A stretch of DNA of 64,000 nucleotides from Poriferisodalis sp965221195 (GCA_965221195.1 OZ244864.1:496001-560000); one strand, 5' to 3'; shown: positions 17,189-26,257, counted from the stretch's first letter. Program-made: numbers and translations. Notes: generated by a model from the sequence alone, not told the origin.

Positions 17189-20100
17189 TTAGTCGTTGTC
17201 TTTGATGGTGATGGTGGCGGTGTTGTGGCTTATGGTGGCGCCTTGGGGGTCTGATAGCGCGATTTGGAGTGTTTCGTTGGGTTCTTTGAGGTTGTCGTTT
17301 TTGATGGTGACTAGGCCGATGTTGCGGGTTAGGCCGGGTCGGAAGAAGATTGTTCTGGTGGTGGACACGAAATCGGTGCCCGCGGTGGCGTGACCAGCGC
17401 CACTACCGGTGGCTTTGATGGTGTAGGTCACTTGTGTTGGTTTGTTGGATGTTTTGTTTAGGGTGATAAAGAAGAAGTAGTAGCCGCTGCCTTCTGTGTA
17501 GGTACCATCGGTTACCGAAAACGCTGGCAAATTCACCGCCGGCGGTGGTGGGGGTGGTGGTGGTGGGTTGTCGTTGTCGGTGACATTGATGGTCGCGTTG
17601 GCGGTGGAACTGTCGGGGTTATAGTCGGTGCCGTCGGTGATGGTGGCGGTGACTGAGCCGTCAGTTTCGTCGGTGCTGTCATCGGTAGTAGCAACAGTGA
17701 GCGTGGCAGTGCCACTGGTGGGAACTGTCACCGTGTGCGTGCCCGCTTTGGCACCGTAGTCACCTGACGCGGTCACATCCACAGTGACATCAAGCGGTGC
17801 TGTGGGTGCTGGAGACGCGGTAAGTGTGAATACCGCATCACTGCCTTCGGTGATGTCTGCGCCTGCGGTGACACTCACCACCGGGTCCACCACCGGAACC
17901 GGGTCAGCGGGGACTGGATCAGCCGGAACTGGATCAACTGGGACTGGATCTGCGGGGACTGGGTCTGCGGGGGGTGGGCTGGGGTTGTTCTCGCTGCTGG
18001 TTTCATCAGTGCTGGTCTCGTCGCTGGTTTTATCTCTGCTGGTGTCGCTGCTGGTGTCGGGAGTGGGTTGTGTTTCGAGGGCTGTGAGCGCGTCTACGAC
18101 TGGGTCCCAGCGAATGTTCCAGAATGTTTGCGCGTGCCGTGTTGCTTCTGTGGCAGACATTGCTGTGCCCGAGAACCCGGGCACGGTCTCACCGAACGCG
18201 ACTAGCACTCGCTTCCAGCGATTCACATGTGCATCACCGTTAGTGGTTTCGGCTGCGTAACTCTGCACATCCGCGATCAATTGTGCTGGCACTGTGTAAC
18301 TTGGTGTTGGCTGCGTCTGTGTCTGCGTGGTCTCGGTCTCAGTGGTCTCGGTTTGTGGTTCGACCGTGCTGGTACTTTGCTGGCTGGGGCTTTGTTGGCT
18401 AGGGTTTTGTTGCTGTGATTGGGCTTGTGCTTCTTGTGCTGTTTCTAACGCTGTGAGCGCTGCCGCGACTGGGTCCCAGCGGACACTCCAGAATGTTTGC
18501 GCGTGCTGTGTTGCTTCTGTAGCAGACATCGCTGTACCCAAGAACCCTGGCACGGTCTCACCGAACGCTACTAGTACTCGTTTCCAACGGTTCACATGCG
18601 CATCACCGTTAGTAGTCTCCGCCGCATAGCTCCACACATCGGCTATCAACTGTGCTGGCACTGTGTACGCTGACGTGTTAGTTTCAGAATTAGTTTCAGA
18701 AACTATCTCATCTTGGGACTGCTCATCTTGCGCAGACTGTGTTTGCGGGCACGCTTGGCTCGGGTTCAACATCTTCACATCAACAACCGGACCATAAGCC
18801 GCCAACAACTCCAAGTAAACCCACTGTTGAGTTTGACGGTGGTACCTGACGCCACCCAACATATCATAGACCTGATTAGCATTCTGGCTAGCTACAAGCT
18901 GAAACGAAAACTCAATCGGATTATTCCCAACAGGAGTGTTCCGGTCCGTAGTAAACGTAACCTCATGCACCCGCTCACCCGCATGCGAGCCAATCGGAAT
19001 AGCTAACCCAACATTACCATTCAAATACGTCTTAGTGCCATCCACATCCAAATACGGAACACTCGACCGTAAACGAGAATTCTCCGGCCCAGTGTTATGC
19101 CAACTAGTACCCCTAGTAGACACCACCCACACATTAGGGTTCGCAACACCATCAAACTGCCAATTCAGTGTTCGAATCCTAAACGTGCCAGTCTTACCAC
19201 ACGGCACAGTAATCACCTGAGTACCAATCACATTCCTCACATTATCAGCATTTTCAATAAACGCAGCAGGAGTCCCCTCCCACTTCGCGGAACAATACCG
19301 ACCAGGAAACCCATACCGAATAGTCCTTGAAACGATCCTCCAAATTGTGGTACCACGCACATTTCCCGCCTCTTCCACCTCTCTCTTTTCAAATTTACCC
19401 TCATTCAAACGACACTCATAAGCACTAGCATGCGACGACAACGGCGGCGCACCAACCAACACCGACACCGGCCACACCTGTGAAACTGACGCAACAGGAG
19501 TAGCCGACACAATGTCTGATACTGTGCCGTTGGTGTTTCCAGCTACAGCGCGGATTTGGAAATCATATGCAGTGCCCGCAGTCAACCCAGTAACAATATG
19601 GCTGGTGGTATCCGCGTCACTGTTAGGAATAGGATCCCAGTCACCCCAGTTGTTGCCGGTGGTTCGTTGCCGGAACTGATAGGCAGTAATGTTACTGTTA
19701 GACGGATCAGACCAAGATAATGTTACCTGCAGGTTACCCGCAGTAGCCGACACACCCGTCGGCTTCGCAGGCGCAGCAAGCGGCGCCACAGGCGTAGCCG
19801 ACACAATGTCAGACACAGCGCCGTCGACGTTTCCGGCTACAGCACGGATTTGGAAATCATAACCAGTGCCATTCGTCAACCCAACAACCACACCAGAAGT
19901 AGTAGAAGCCGTGCTGCTAGACCATGGTATCCAGTTACCCCAACTATTAGAACCAGTTGTACGCTGACGATACTGATACGCCGTGATCGCAGCATTAGAC
20001 GGATCAGACCAACTCAACGTCACCTGCAGGTTACCCGCCGTAGCCGACAAACCCGTCGGCTTCGCAGGCGCAGCAGGAGGCGGCAAAACAGGTGTAGCCT

Positions 20101-21781
20101 TAACAGTAGCCGATGGGGTGCCAGCCACACCGCTCCACACAGCTCTGACCTGAAAACTGTACTCAGTGCCATTAGTCAACCCAGTAACCGTGTGACTGGT
20201 GGTATCCGCATCACTGTTAGAAATCGCAGTCCAATTATCCCACACTATAGTAGTATCACCTGTTCCTTGGCGGAACTCATAACCAGCAATGTCACTATTA
20301 GACGGATCATCCCAACCCAACACAACTTGAGTGTCACCCGCAGTCGCAGTCAACCCTGAAGGAGCAGCCGCAGCGCTAGGATTATTTACTGTCAAATCAA
20401 AACTGTTATCACTAGCATGCGGATCGGCACCACCACCAACATTCGTCGCTAACGTTGCCACGTCAAACCCGTTCACACCAGTCCCATCAGGCCCCAACGC
20501 GACAGTAAACGTCTCAACACTCGTGTCATCATCCACCAACGCGGACAACACAAGCGTAGCAGTCTGCGCATCTGCACCCGAGAAACTCACCTTAGGTGTA
20601 GCAGTAGTTTCACCCGACAAAGACACACCCGTGTTGATACTCTGCCCTGTTTTCAACGCCAACGACCAATCAGCAACAGTCACACTCGTCCCACCAACCG
20701 CCAACGGCACATCAATGGTCTCACCCGCAACCAACGCACGACCCAAACCAACAGAAAACTCGGCTGTCGCACCCTCAGCGATCGCCCCCGAACCCGACCG
20801 CGTCAACGACACCACAGTCGCATCATCATCACGAATAGTAATAGAAGCCGAATCAGCATCAGAATCAACCTCCACACCAGCAGGCAACGGGTTATCAGGA
20901 TCCTCCAACACCGTTAATGTTACTATCTCATCAGGCTCATCCAAAACATCATTCACACCACCAACACCAAAAGAAAACTGATTTATATCAACCCCCGGAT
21001 TGTTTGGCCTCGCTGTCGCATCAAAACAACCATTATTATCAAACGTCACTTGGTTGGCTCCCCTTAGAAACCAAAAACTAGGAGTAGCCAAAGAACTCTC
21101 AACACAAAACCTAAGCGACACAGCAGCCGTAGCAGGCGACACACCCACCGCAAAAAGACCGCTCCTTTGTAGTGTAGTTTCTCTGTCCAAAAGATCAAGT
21201 GTAGAAACAGAAACCGCATGACTAAACGGTGTGGCCATGACGGTGTCCGACGCAGCGCCTGAGACGGTCCCGATGCTAGCACGGATCCTGAAATCGTAAC
21301 TAGTACCCGCCGTCAACCCAGTAACCGTATAGCTTGTAGTACCCGCACCACTACCAGAGACCGCAGTCCAACCACCCCACGAGCTACTACCAGTTACACG
21401 CTGGCTAAACTCATAACCCGTGATCGCAGCATCAGACGGATCAGACCACCTCAACCTCACCTCACCAACACCCGCGGTAGCCGACAAACCCGTCGGCTGC
21501 CCCGGCGGCGGCGTCTGCGCTTCAACAGAACTAGGCGCCAACACCCCCACAGGCGCAACCACCAACCCCACAGCCACCAACACCAACACCAACAACCGGC
21601 ACCGCCGACGCGGCCTAGACCCGAACCTGTCACACCCGCTTGCCCACCGGGTACCGTAAAACGATCCCCCTCTACCAACCTGAGAACTCAGTAGGGGTAA
21701 ACAACCCCCCCCCCCCCCCCCGTCCGTCTGTCCGACTATGCACCATGACCCCAAGATACCACACCCCCGCCAACACCACAA
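17189..21781 (-). CDS. Giant secreted surface protein with FN3 and Calx-beta domains
   Basis: Open frame of up to 1530 residues. A signal peptide (n-region RPRRRCR, then LLVLVLVAVGLVVAPVGVLA and an AQT cleavage-like site) is near residues 55-90. Fibronectin III domains start near 90, 470, 572 and 672. A Calx-beta-like part covers about 190-450, a unique region 760-1030, and two about 75-residue repeats begin near 1037 and 1160 (YTVPAQLIADV...FW..RWDPV). A Pro/Asp linker and two C-terminal Calx-beta domains follow. No anchor is seen. The only in-frame start before the signal is TTG at 21781; the better ATG at 21746 is out of frame by one base across a G17 tract. The middle of the gene is more AT-rich than its neighbours, which suggests transfer. 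Confidence 0.82.
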   Translation of the reverse strand: MWCWRGCGILGSWCIVGQTDGGGGGGCLPLLSSQVGRGGSFYGTRWASGCDRFGSRPRRRCRLLVLVLVAVGLVVAPVGVLAPSSVEAQTPPPGQPTGLSATAGVGEVRLRWSDPSDAAITGYEFSQRVTGSSSWGGWTAVSGSGAGTTSYTVTGLTAGTSYDFRIRASIGTVSGAASDTVMATPFSHAVSVSTLDLLDRETTLQRSGLFAVGVSPATAAVSLRFCVESSLATPSFWFLRGANQVTFDNNGCFDATARPNNPGVDINQFSFGVGGVNDVLDEPDEIVTLTVLEDPDNPLPAGVEVDSDADSASITIRDDDATVVSLTRSGSGAIAEGATAEFSVGLGRALVAGETIDVPLAVGGTSVTVADWSLALKTGQSINTGVSLSGETTATPKVSFSGADAQTATLVLSALVDDDTSVETFTVALGPDGTGVNGFDVATLATNVGGGADPHASDNSFDLTVNNPSAAAAPSGLTATAGDTQVVLGWDDPSNSDIAGYEFRQGTGDTTIVWDNWTAISNSDADTTSHTVTGLTNGTEYSFQVRAVWSGVAGTPSATVKATPVLPPPAAPAKPTGLSATAGNLQVTLSWSDPSNAAITAYQYRQRTTGSNSWGNWIPWSSSTASTTSGVVVGLTNGTGYDFQIRAVAGNVDGAVSDIVSATPVAPLAAPAKPTGVSATAGNLQVTLSWSDPSNSNITAYQFRQRTTGNNWGDWDPIPNSDADTTSHIVTGLTAGTAYDFQIRAVAGNTNGTVSDIVSATPVASVSQVWPVSVLVGAPPLSSHASAYECRLNEGKFEKREVEEAGNVRGTTIWRIVSRTIRYGFPGRYCSAKWEGTPAAFIENADNVRNVIGTQVITVPCGKTGTFRIRTLNWQFDGVANPNVWVVSTRGTSWHNTGPENSRLRSSVPYLDVDGTKTYLNGNVGLAIPIGSHAGERVHEVTFTTDRNTPVGNNPIEFSFQLVASQNANQVYDMLGGVRYHRQTQQWVYLELLAAYGPVVDVKMLNPSQACPQTQSAQDEQSQDEIVSETNSETNTSAYTVPAQLIADVWSYAAETTNGDAHVNRWKRVLVAFGETVPGFLGTAMSATEATQHAQTFWSVRWDPVAAALTALETAQEAQAQSQQQNPSQQSPSQQSTSTVEPQTETTETETTQTQTQPTPSYTVPAQLIADVQSYAAETTNGDAHVNRWKRVLVAFGETVPGFSGTAMSATEATRHAQTFWNIRWDPVVDALTALETQPTPDTSSDTSRDKTSDETSTDETSSENNPSPPPADPVPADPVPVDPVPADPVPADPVPVVDPVVSVTAGADITEGSDAVFTLTASPAPTAPLDVTVDVTASGDYGAKAGTHTVTVPTSGTATLTVATTDDSTDETDGSVTATITDGTDYNPDSSTANATINVTDNDNPPPPPPPPPAVNLPAFSVTDGTYTEGSGYYFFFITLNKTSNKPTQVTYTIKATGSGAGHATAGTDFVSTTRTIFFRPGLTRNIGLVTIKNDNLKEPNETLQIALSDPQGATISHNTATITIKDND
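21705..21721 (-). repeat. 17-base G homopolymer at the 5' end of the giant gene
   Basis: Seventeen consecutive C on the plus strand, that is G17 in the coding direction, between the possible start codons and the signal peptide. With 16 or 19 G the ATG at 21746 would read in frame into the signal peptide; with 17 it does not. A tract of this length is prone to slippage, so it may be a phase-variation switch, or the base count may be a sequencing error. Confidence 0.85.
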
Positions 21782-21800
21782 AGATCCGGCCCCAGAACCA

Positions 21801-21947
21801 TCAACCCGACCGCCGTAACAGCATCAGCCACGGCATCGTCCCGTGTGGACTGTCCGGCGCGGGATACCCCTTGTTTGACTCAAAGCCATATGGCGGGAAC
21901 TCGCTCGCCAGCTCCGACATGATCCGGTCTCGCACCACCTTGGGCAT
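21801..21947 (-). pseudogene. rnhB: C-terminal fragment of ribonuclease HII
   Basis: A 48-codon frame (MPKVVRDRIMSELASEFPPY then GFESNKGYPAP) matches the last third of RNase HII: the V-RDR-M helix and the YGF-NKGY motif. The end has lost the usual GPSPIHRRSF-type tail and reads SPHGTMPWLMLLRRSG instead. The catalytic N-terminal part is absent, so this is a remnant. It begins right after the stop of the antitoxin-like gene, in the same frame. Confidence 0.6.
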
Positions 21948-21965
21948 GCTGTTAGACGGCGGTTC

Positions 21966-22391
21966 TCAATCCGCAGGGCGAGGTACGCGTCCGCCGTGCG
22001 TGATCTCGACCGGACCTGACAGGATGCGAAGTAGTTCAGGGTCGGCGTACACCTCAGCGGTGGCCTTCCACTCACGCAAGAACTGTGCGACAGCCTTAAA
22101 GTCTCGGATCGAGGCAGCTGCCGCGAACTCTCGGGCTAGCTCCTCGACAAACTGCTCGCGCTCTTCATCGGGCAGGTACTCCGTCCACGGGTATGCATCG
22201 CGCAGTGACGTGCCAACCGCGGCCGGATGATGGAGAGACAAGTGTCGAAACAGGCGGGTAATGCCGCTGAGAGCGTCTGAGCGCGCGTCTTCTCGGTCGG
22301 CGCAGCAGAGATGAAGCGCTGGTGCGCTTCGGCGTCGCAGCACCACATCGCTATTTTCAAGTTCGGCGACAACCTCATTGGGGTGGCGCAA
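21966..22391 (-). CDS. Prevent-host-death-type antitoxin-like protein, start uncertain
   Basis: About 141 residues from a TTG. The N-terminal RHPNEVVAELENSDVVLRRR is the Phd/YefM-like pattern. The C-terminal half (LPDEEREQFVEELAREFAAA, then FLREWKATAEVYADPE) is a helical region seen in actinobacterial antitoxins of this kind. The family-like frame continues upstream (ERTFSEFL) to about 22427 without an ATG or GTG, so the 5' end may be damaged. No toxin gene is adjacent; a RNase HII fragment follows instead. Confidence 0.55.
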   Translation of the reverse strand: MRHPNEVVAELENSDVVLRRRSAPALHLCCADREDARSDALSGITRLFRHLSLHHPAAVGTSLRDAYPWTEYLPDEEREQFVEELAREFAAAASIRDFKAVAQFLREWKATAEVYADPELLRILSGPVEITHGGRVPRPAD

Positions 22392-22666
22392 GAACTCGGA
22401 GAACGTCCGCTCAATTGTCTGAATGCGACGATTATATCTGAAATACTTCAGAACTCAGACAACATTGCATCTGGTGGCCACGCAGGACGTATGGAGCTAA
22501 AGTTTGGATCGAAGGCCCTAGAAACGTCCCTGCTTCGGCAAACGTCCGGGGTTACGCCTTTCCCGAGACGCTTGTCGACAAAGCAGCGTCAGCCGCTCGC
22601 GAGCGGCTGATTGCAGATTCACAACCGGCCAATTGCAGGAATCTGGTCGGCTGGTTGCAGAAGATC
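22392..22666. other. Region without a recognisable intact gene
   Basis: On the plus strand a frame open from about 22438 and ending at the TGA at 22679 encodes a protein-like stretch (including ETLVDKAASAARERLIAD and a final KIRAGL) but has no start codon. It uses the first bases of the rpsJ-end copy for its stop. It looks like the C-terminal remnant of an unidentified gene. Confidence 0.4.
22590..22609. other. Perfect 20-bp palindrome
   Basis: CAGCCGCTCGCGAGCGGCTG is fully self-complementary. It lies 57 bases left of the rpsJ-end copy at 22667. It could be a protein-binding site or a terminator stem; no T-run follows on either side. It is within the remnant frame described for this region. 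Confidence 0.6.
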
Positions 22667-22707
22667 AGGGCTGGACTTTGAGTTCGATCTCAACGCCGGC
22701 AGGCAGG
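22667..22707 (-). repeat. Copy of the rpsJ 3' end (copy D)
   Basis: Matches the true rpsJ end (32652-32692) at 38 of 41 positions, the first 25 without a mismatch. On the minus strand it encodes LPAGVEIELKVQP, but its own stop codon is altered, since the base before AGGG is C rather than T. It is in the same orientation as the gene. It abuts, after 2 bases, a fragment of a molybdenum-hydroxylase 3' end. Confidence 0.85.
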
Positions 22708-22709
22708 AT

Positions 22710-22838
22710 GGGGTGCGCGGTGTCGGCGAGGTGGGCATCGTGCCGCCGTTGCCGGTGATGGCCAACGCCGTGGCCGATGCCACGGGCGTGTGCATCAGCG
22801 ACCTGCCGCTCTCGCCGCCGCGAGTGCTGGAGGCACTG
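22710..22838 (+). pseudogene. Fragment of a second molybdenum-hydroxylase large subunit 3' end
   Basis: Encodes 43 residues beginning GVRGVGEVGIVPPL, 34 of them identical to the end of the large subunit at 15696-15824. The first 39 bases are identical; overall identity is about 84 percent. The frame runs on to 22979 with a hydrophobic stretch (VWFVGAAILFALARI) unrelated to the enzyme. It is a diverged homologue fragment rather than a recent exact duplication. Confidence 0.82.
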
Positions 22839-23052
22839 ACGTCCGCCGTGTGGTTCGTAGGAGCAGCGATCCTGTTCGCGCTCGCCCGAATCATTGACGT
22901 GCTCGGTCGTCATTCGGCTCCTAATGCCGAACCATCCGACGAGGTTTCTCCAGAACTGAATATCGCTAAAGTGCCTTGAACACAAAGAACGACATACCAA
23001 ATGCTCTAGAAGATAAGAGAACGACACGAACGCATTTGAACCGTGGTTTCCG

Positions 23053-25119
23053 ATGAGCGCGTCATTCTCGGCTGAGACGGCTCAGCGACTTCTCAACAAG
23101 TTGACAGGCGATCCGTACGCGGTGTTTCGCGACGACCAACTTGAAGTCATCCGCCAGCTGGTGGCAAACCGGCGCCGTGTACTTCTCGTACAGCGAACTG
23201 GCTGGGGCAAGAGTGCTGTCTACTTCATCGCGACCGCCCTGCTACGCCAGGCTGGTTTGGGCCCGACACTGCTCGTCTCGCCTTTGCTTGCACTCATGCG
23301 GAACCAAATCGCCGCAGCAGAGAAGATAGGCATCCGAGCGGTCACGGTCAACAGCTCAAATCAGGCTGATTGGTCTGAAGTGACCCAGCAAATCGAAAAC
23401 AACCATGCTGACATCGTCTTGATCTCGCCGGAACGCTTGGCGAATCAAGAATTCCACAGAGATGTGCTGCCGGTAATCGGTAGCCGTTGTGGGCTGCTTG
23501 TCATCGACGAGACCCACTGCATCTCTGATTGGGGCCATGATTTTCGACCCGACTACCGCCGCCTAGTCCGTGTGCTGAACTTGCTGCCGCGTGGGATTCC
23601 AGTGCTGTGCTGCACCGCAACTGCCAATGACCGAGTTGTCGCTGACGTGACGGCCCGGCTTGGGTCTGAATTCGAATCGGTACGCGGACCGCTCAGCCGC
23701 GGCGGACTCCAGCTGCATGCTCTCGCCATCCCGTTACAGGCAGAACGCATGTGCTGGCTGGCAGCGACCGTGAAACGGCTTCCAGGCACCGGAATCGTCT
23801 ACCGCGCAACTGTTCACGACACTCGGCGCGTCGCCGATTGGCTGCAATCTCAAGGCATCTCGGCAGTGGCCTACAGCGGCGACACCGATTCCGACGAACG
23901 GAAGATGATCGAACAGCGGCTGCTCAACAACGACGTTAAGGCTGCTGTGGCGACGTCTGCTCTGGGCATGGGCTTCGACAAACCGGACCTCACTCTCGTG
24001 ATCCACTACCAGTCGCCGGGTTCAGCTATCGCGTACTACCAACAGGTCGGGCGCGCCGGTCGAGGCGTGCGCGAGTCATGGGGTATCTTGCTGCGCGGCG
24101 CCGAAGATGCCGACATTCAGCACTACTTCATCGACACCTCGTTTCCTGATCCGCAAGCAGCCGCGAACGTCATTCGCCTCTTGGAAGAGCGTGCGATGCC
24201 GATGACGATGAACGAACTACTGGCGGCTGTCAACGTGAAACGAAACCAGCTAGAGAAGCTGCTCAAGAACCTCGAAGTCGATCAGGCGGTCGAACGCGTA
24301 GGTTCAGCTTGGCAGCGTACGTTCCATCAGTGGTCTCTTGACCATGAGCGAATGGAAGCCGTCACTGCCCAGCGTCGCGCGGAGCTCGAACAGATCAGCA
24401 ACTACATCGACACAGATGAGTGCAGGATGCAGTTCCTGCGTCGATGTCTCGACGACCCCTCGCCGGTCCCGTGCGGCATCTGCGACAACTGCACCGGCAA
24501 GACAATGATGATCGATCTAGATCCGATCGTCGTTCAAGAAGCAGTGACGTTCCTGCGGCGCGGCGCACACACGATCGTCCCTCGCAAACGACTGCACAGC
24601 GGCAGTTCGATAGCAGCCGACCTGCAACTCGTCGAGGGTCGCGCGCTGTCGCGATGGGCCGACGGAGGATGGGGCAACTTGGTGCGCAGTGGCAAACAGA
24701 ACGACGGTCGATTCGACGACCGGTTGGTCAGAGCCTCGGTGGAGTTGATCAGGAAAAGCTGGAAGCCTGAACCGTCGCCAACTTGGGTGACGTTTGTGCC
24801 ATCGCGCCGACACCCACTACTCGTTCGGGAATTTGCGCATCGACTCGCCCAGGCGCTCGGTCTACCGTGTCAGGATGTCGTGGTGAAGACGCATGAGAGT
24901 GCCCCGCAGAAAACAATGCAGAACAGCGAGCAGCAATTCAACAATGCCTCCAAGGCATTTGAGGTTCTCTCTGAGGTGCCCGACGGACCGGTGCTCTTGG
25001 TCGATGACATAGTTGACTCACGCTGGACGCTGACCGTCGTCGGAATGAAGCTCTGCGAAGCAGGATCCGGCGCGGTGCTCCCTTTTGCGTTGGCCGATTC
25101 GGCCGGAAGATCAAGCTGA
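23053..25119 (+). CDS. RecQ-family DNA helicase fused to a ComF-like phosphoribosyltransferase domain
   Basis: 688 residues. Superfamily 2 helicase motifs: Walker A GWGKSA near residue 50, DETHCISDWGHDFRPDYR near 150, and GRAGRG near 333. A RecQ zinc-binding segment (CRMQFLRRCLDD, CGICDNC) lies at about 455-480. The last 110 residues resemble a ComF-type phosphoribosyltransferase: VPSRRHPLLVREFAHRLA near 581 and the PRPP-loop-like LLVDDIVDSRWTLT near 648. No HRDC domain is seen. The stop overlaps the DprA-like start (TGATG), so the two are translated together. A role in handling single-stranded or foreign DNA is inferred. Confidence 0.87.
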   Translation: MSASFSAETAQRLLNKLTGDPYAVFRDDQLEVIRQLVANRRRVLLVQRTGWGKSAVYFIATALLRQAGLGPTLLVSPLLALMRNQIAAAEKIGIRAVTVNSSNQADWSEVTQQIENNHADIVLISPERLANQEFHRDVLPVIGSRCGLLVIDETHCISDWGHDFRPDYRRLVRVLNLLPRGIPVLCCTATANDRVVADVTARLGSEFESVRGPLSRGGLQLHALAIPLQAERMCWLAATVKRLPGTGIVYRATVHDTRRVADWLQSQGISAVAYSGDTDSDERKMIEQRLLNNDVKAAVATSALGMGFDKPDLTLVIHYQSPGSAIAYYQQVGRAGRGVRESWGILLRGAEDADIQHYFIDTSFPDPQAAANVIRLLEERAMPMTMNELLAAVNVKRNQLEKLLKNLEVDQAVERVGSAWQRTFHQWSLDHERMEAVTAQRRAELEQISNYIDTDECRMQFLRRCLDDPSPVPCGICDNCTGKTMMIDLDPIVVQEAVTFLRRGAHTIVPRKRLHSGSSIAADLQLVEGRALSRWADGGWGNLVRSGKQNDGRFDDRLVRASVELIRKSWKPEPSPTWVTFVPSRRHPLLVREFAHRLAQALGLPCQDVVVKTHESAPQKTMQNSEQQFNNASKAFEVLSEVPDGPVLLVDDIVDSRWTLTVVGMKLCEAGSGAVLPFALADSAGRSS

Positions 25120-26105
25120 TGAGACGCAGCGACGATGCTCTGGCGACGATCGCTCTTGTTAGCCGTCTGTGTGCCGATGGTGTGCAGCCTTTGAAAGCAT
25201 CAGAGTTTTGGAAGCTTGTGACCCGGTCGGGTTCTCGGCCGAGCGACTTACTGGGTATGAATGCCAGCGAGTTGACGACTCATGGCGGGGTTTCGGACAT
25301 CCTCGCCGAGCGCGTCGCCGCATTGCTCGGACGCGCAACCTCTCTGGCCTTCGAGATTGAGCGCCTCGAGCATTCAGGAATCCACATCCTCACGCCATTT
25401 GATGAGTATTACCCGCAACGCTGCACACAAAAGCTCGGGCCCAAGGCTCCCCCCTTGCTTTACGCAGCGGGGCCGGTCGAACTGATGAACACCGCAGGAC
25501 TCGGAGTCGTAGGCAGCCGAGACGTAAGCCGGTCGGGGGCCGAAGTCGCAGTCGAAGCAGCCGCATCCGCTGCTCGTCACGGCATTCCACTGATATCCGG
25601 CGGCGCAAGAGGGGTGGATCAGATCGCCATGAATTCAGCGTTCAACTCGGACGGTGCCGTCATCGGCGTACTAGCGGATTCTTTGTCTCGCAAGCTCGCC
25701 AAGAGCGATGTCCGGGCAGCAATCCATAATGAGCAAGCCCTCATGTGTACGCCCTACAGCCCCGGCGCTGGATTCAGTGCAGGCAACGCCATGGGCCGAA
25801 ACAAACTCATCTACGCACAATCAAGGCTGACACTCGTGGTTGCGGGCGACGAAGGCAGGGGCGGCACCTGGTCTGGTGCCACCGAGGCTCTAAGCCACAA
25901 GTTCGGTCGGGTCGCCGTGTGGCGAGGACCAGGCGAAGGGCCGGGGAACCAAGAACTTGAACGACGCGGCGCAATTCCTGTTTCAGATTTGGGCGATCTG
26001 GAGCAGCTCCTCAATGAGGAAGATGGTGCCGCGACCCCCGACATGTCCTCGCTCGTCCCCGAAGCCGAACAAGGAATTCTCTTCGACATCGCCGCTGCCA
26101 GCTGA
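25119..26105 (+). CDS. DprA/Smf-like DNA-processing protein
   Basis: 328 residues with a Rossmann-like DprA core: GVVGSRDVSRSG near residue 128, ISGGARGVDQIAM near 161, and NKLIYAQSRLTLVV near 228. In transformation, DprA protects incoming single-stranded DNA and loads RecA. The usual SG-A-GID-AAH motif is varied (GGARGVDQIAMNSA), which suggests a specialised member rather than the housekeeping dprA. Coupled by a one-base overlap to the RecQ-ComF gene. ComF and DprA are both competence-linked families, so the pairing is notable. Confidence 0.85.
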   Translation: MRRSDDALATIALVSRLCADGVQPLKASEFWKLVTRSGSRPSDLLGMNASELTTHGGVSDILAERVAALLGRATSLAFEIERLEHSGIHILTPFDEYYPQRCTQKLGPKAPPLLYAAGPVELMNTAGLGVVGSRDVSRSGAEVAVEAAASAARHGIPLISGGARGVDQIAMNSAFNSDGAVIGVLADSLSRKLAKSDVRAAIHNEQALMCTPYSPGAGFSAGNAMGRNKLIYAQSRLTLVVAGDEGRGGTWSGATEALSHKFGRVAVWRGPGEGPGNQELERRGAIPVSDLGDLEQLLNEEDGAATPDMSSLVPEAEQGILFDIAAAS

Positions 26106-26257
26106 ATCGACGGGCACGAGCCGATGCCCATAACAACCGGACCAACTAACGGGTACCCGTCAACGCCGTCGAAGCGTGCAAGTGCCTCCGTCGATCTTGA
26201 GTCTCACTGCCTGCGCCTATTGCCGACTCTAAGATGCCGCCAAACGACGGAGCGAAC

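Noticed and set aside
22590..22609. 20-bp palindrome as a dimer-resolution or attachment core
   Set aside because: It is not repeated at the other rpsJ-end copies, so it cannot be the shared recombination site.
22821..22979. Hydrophobic tail after the hydroxylase-end fragment as a genuine membrane protein
   Set aside because: It is the read-through of a truncated enzyme end into unrelated DNA; it lacks its own start signal.
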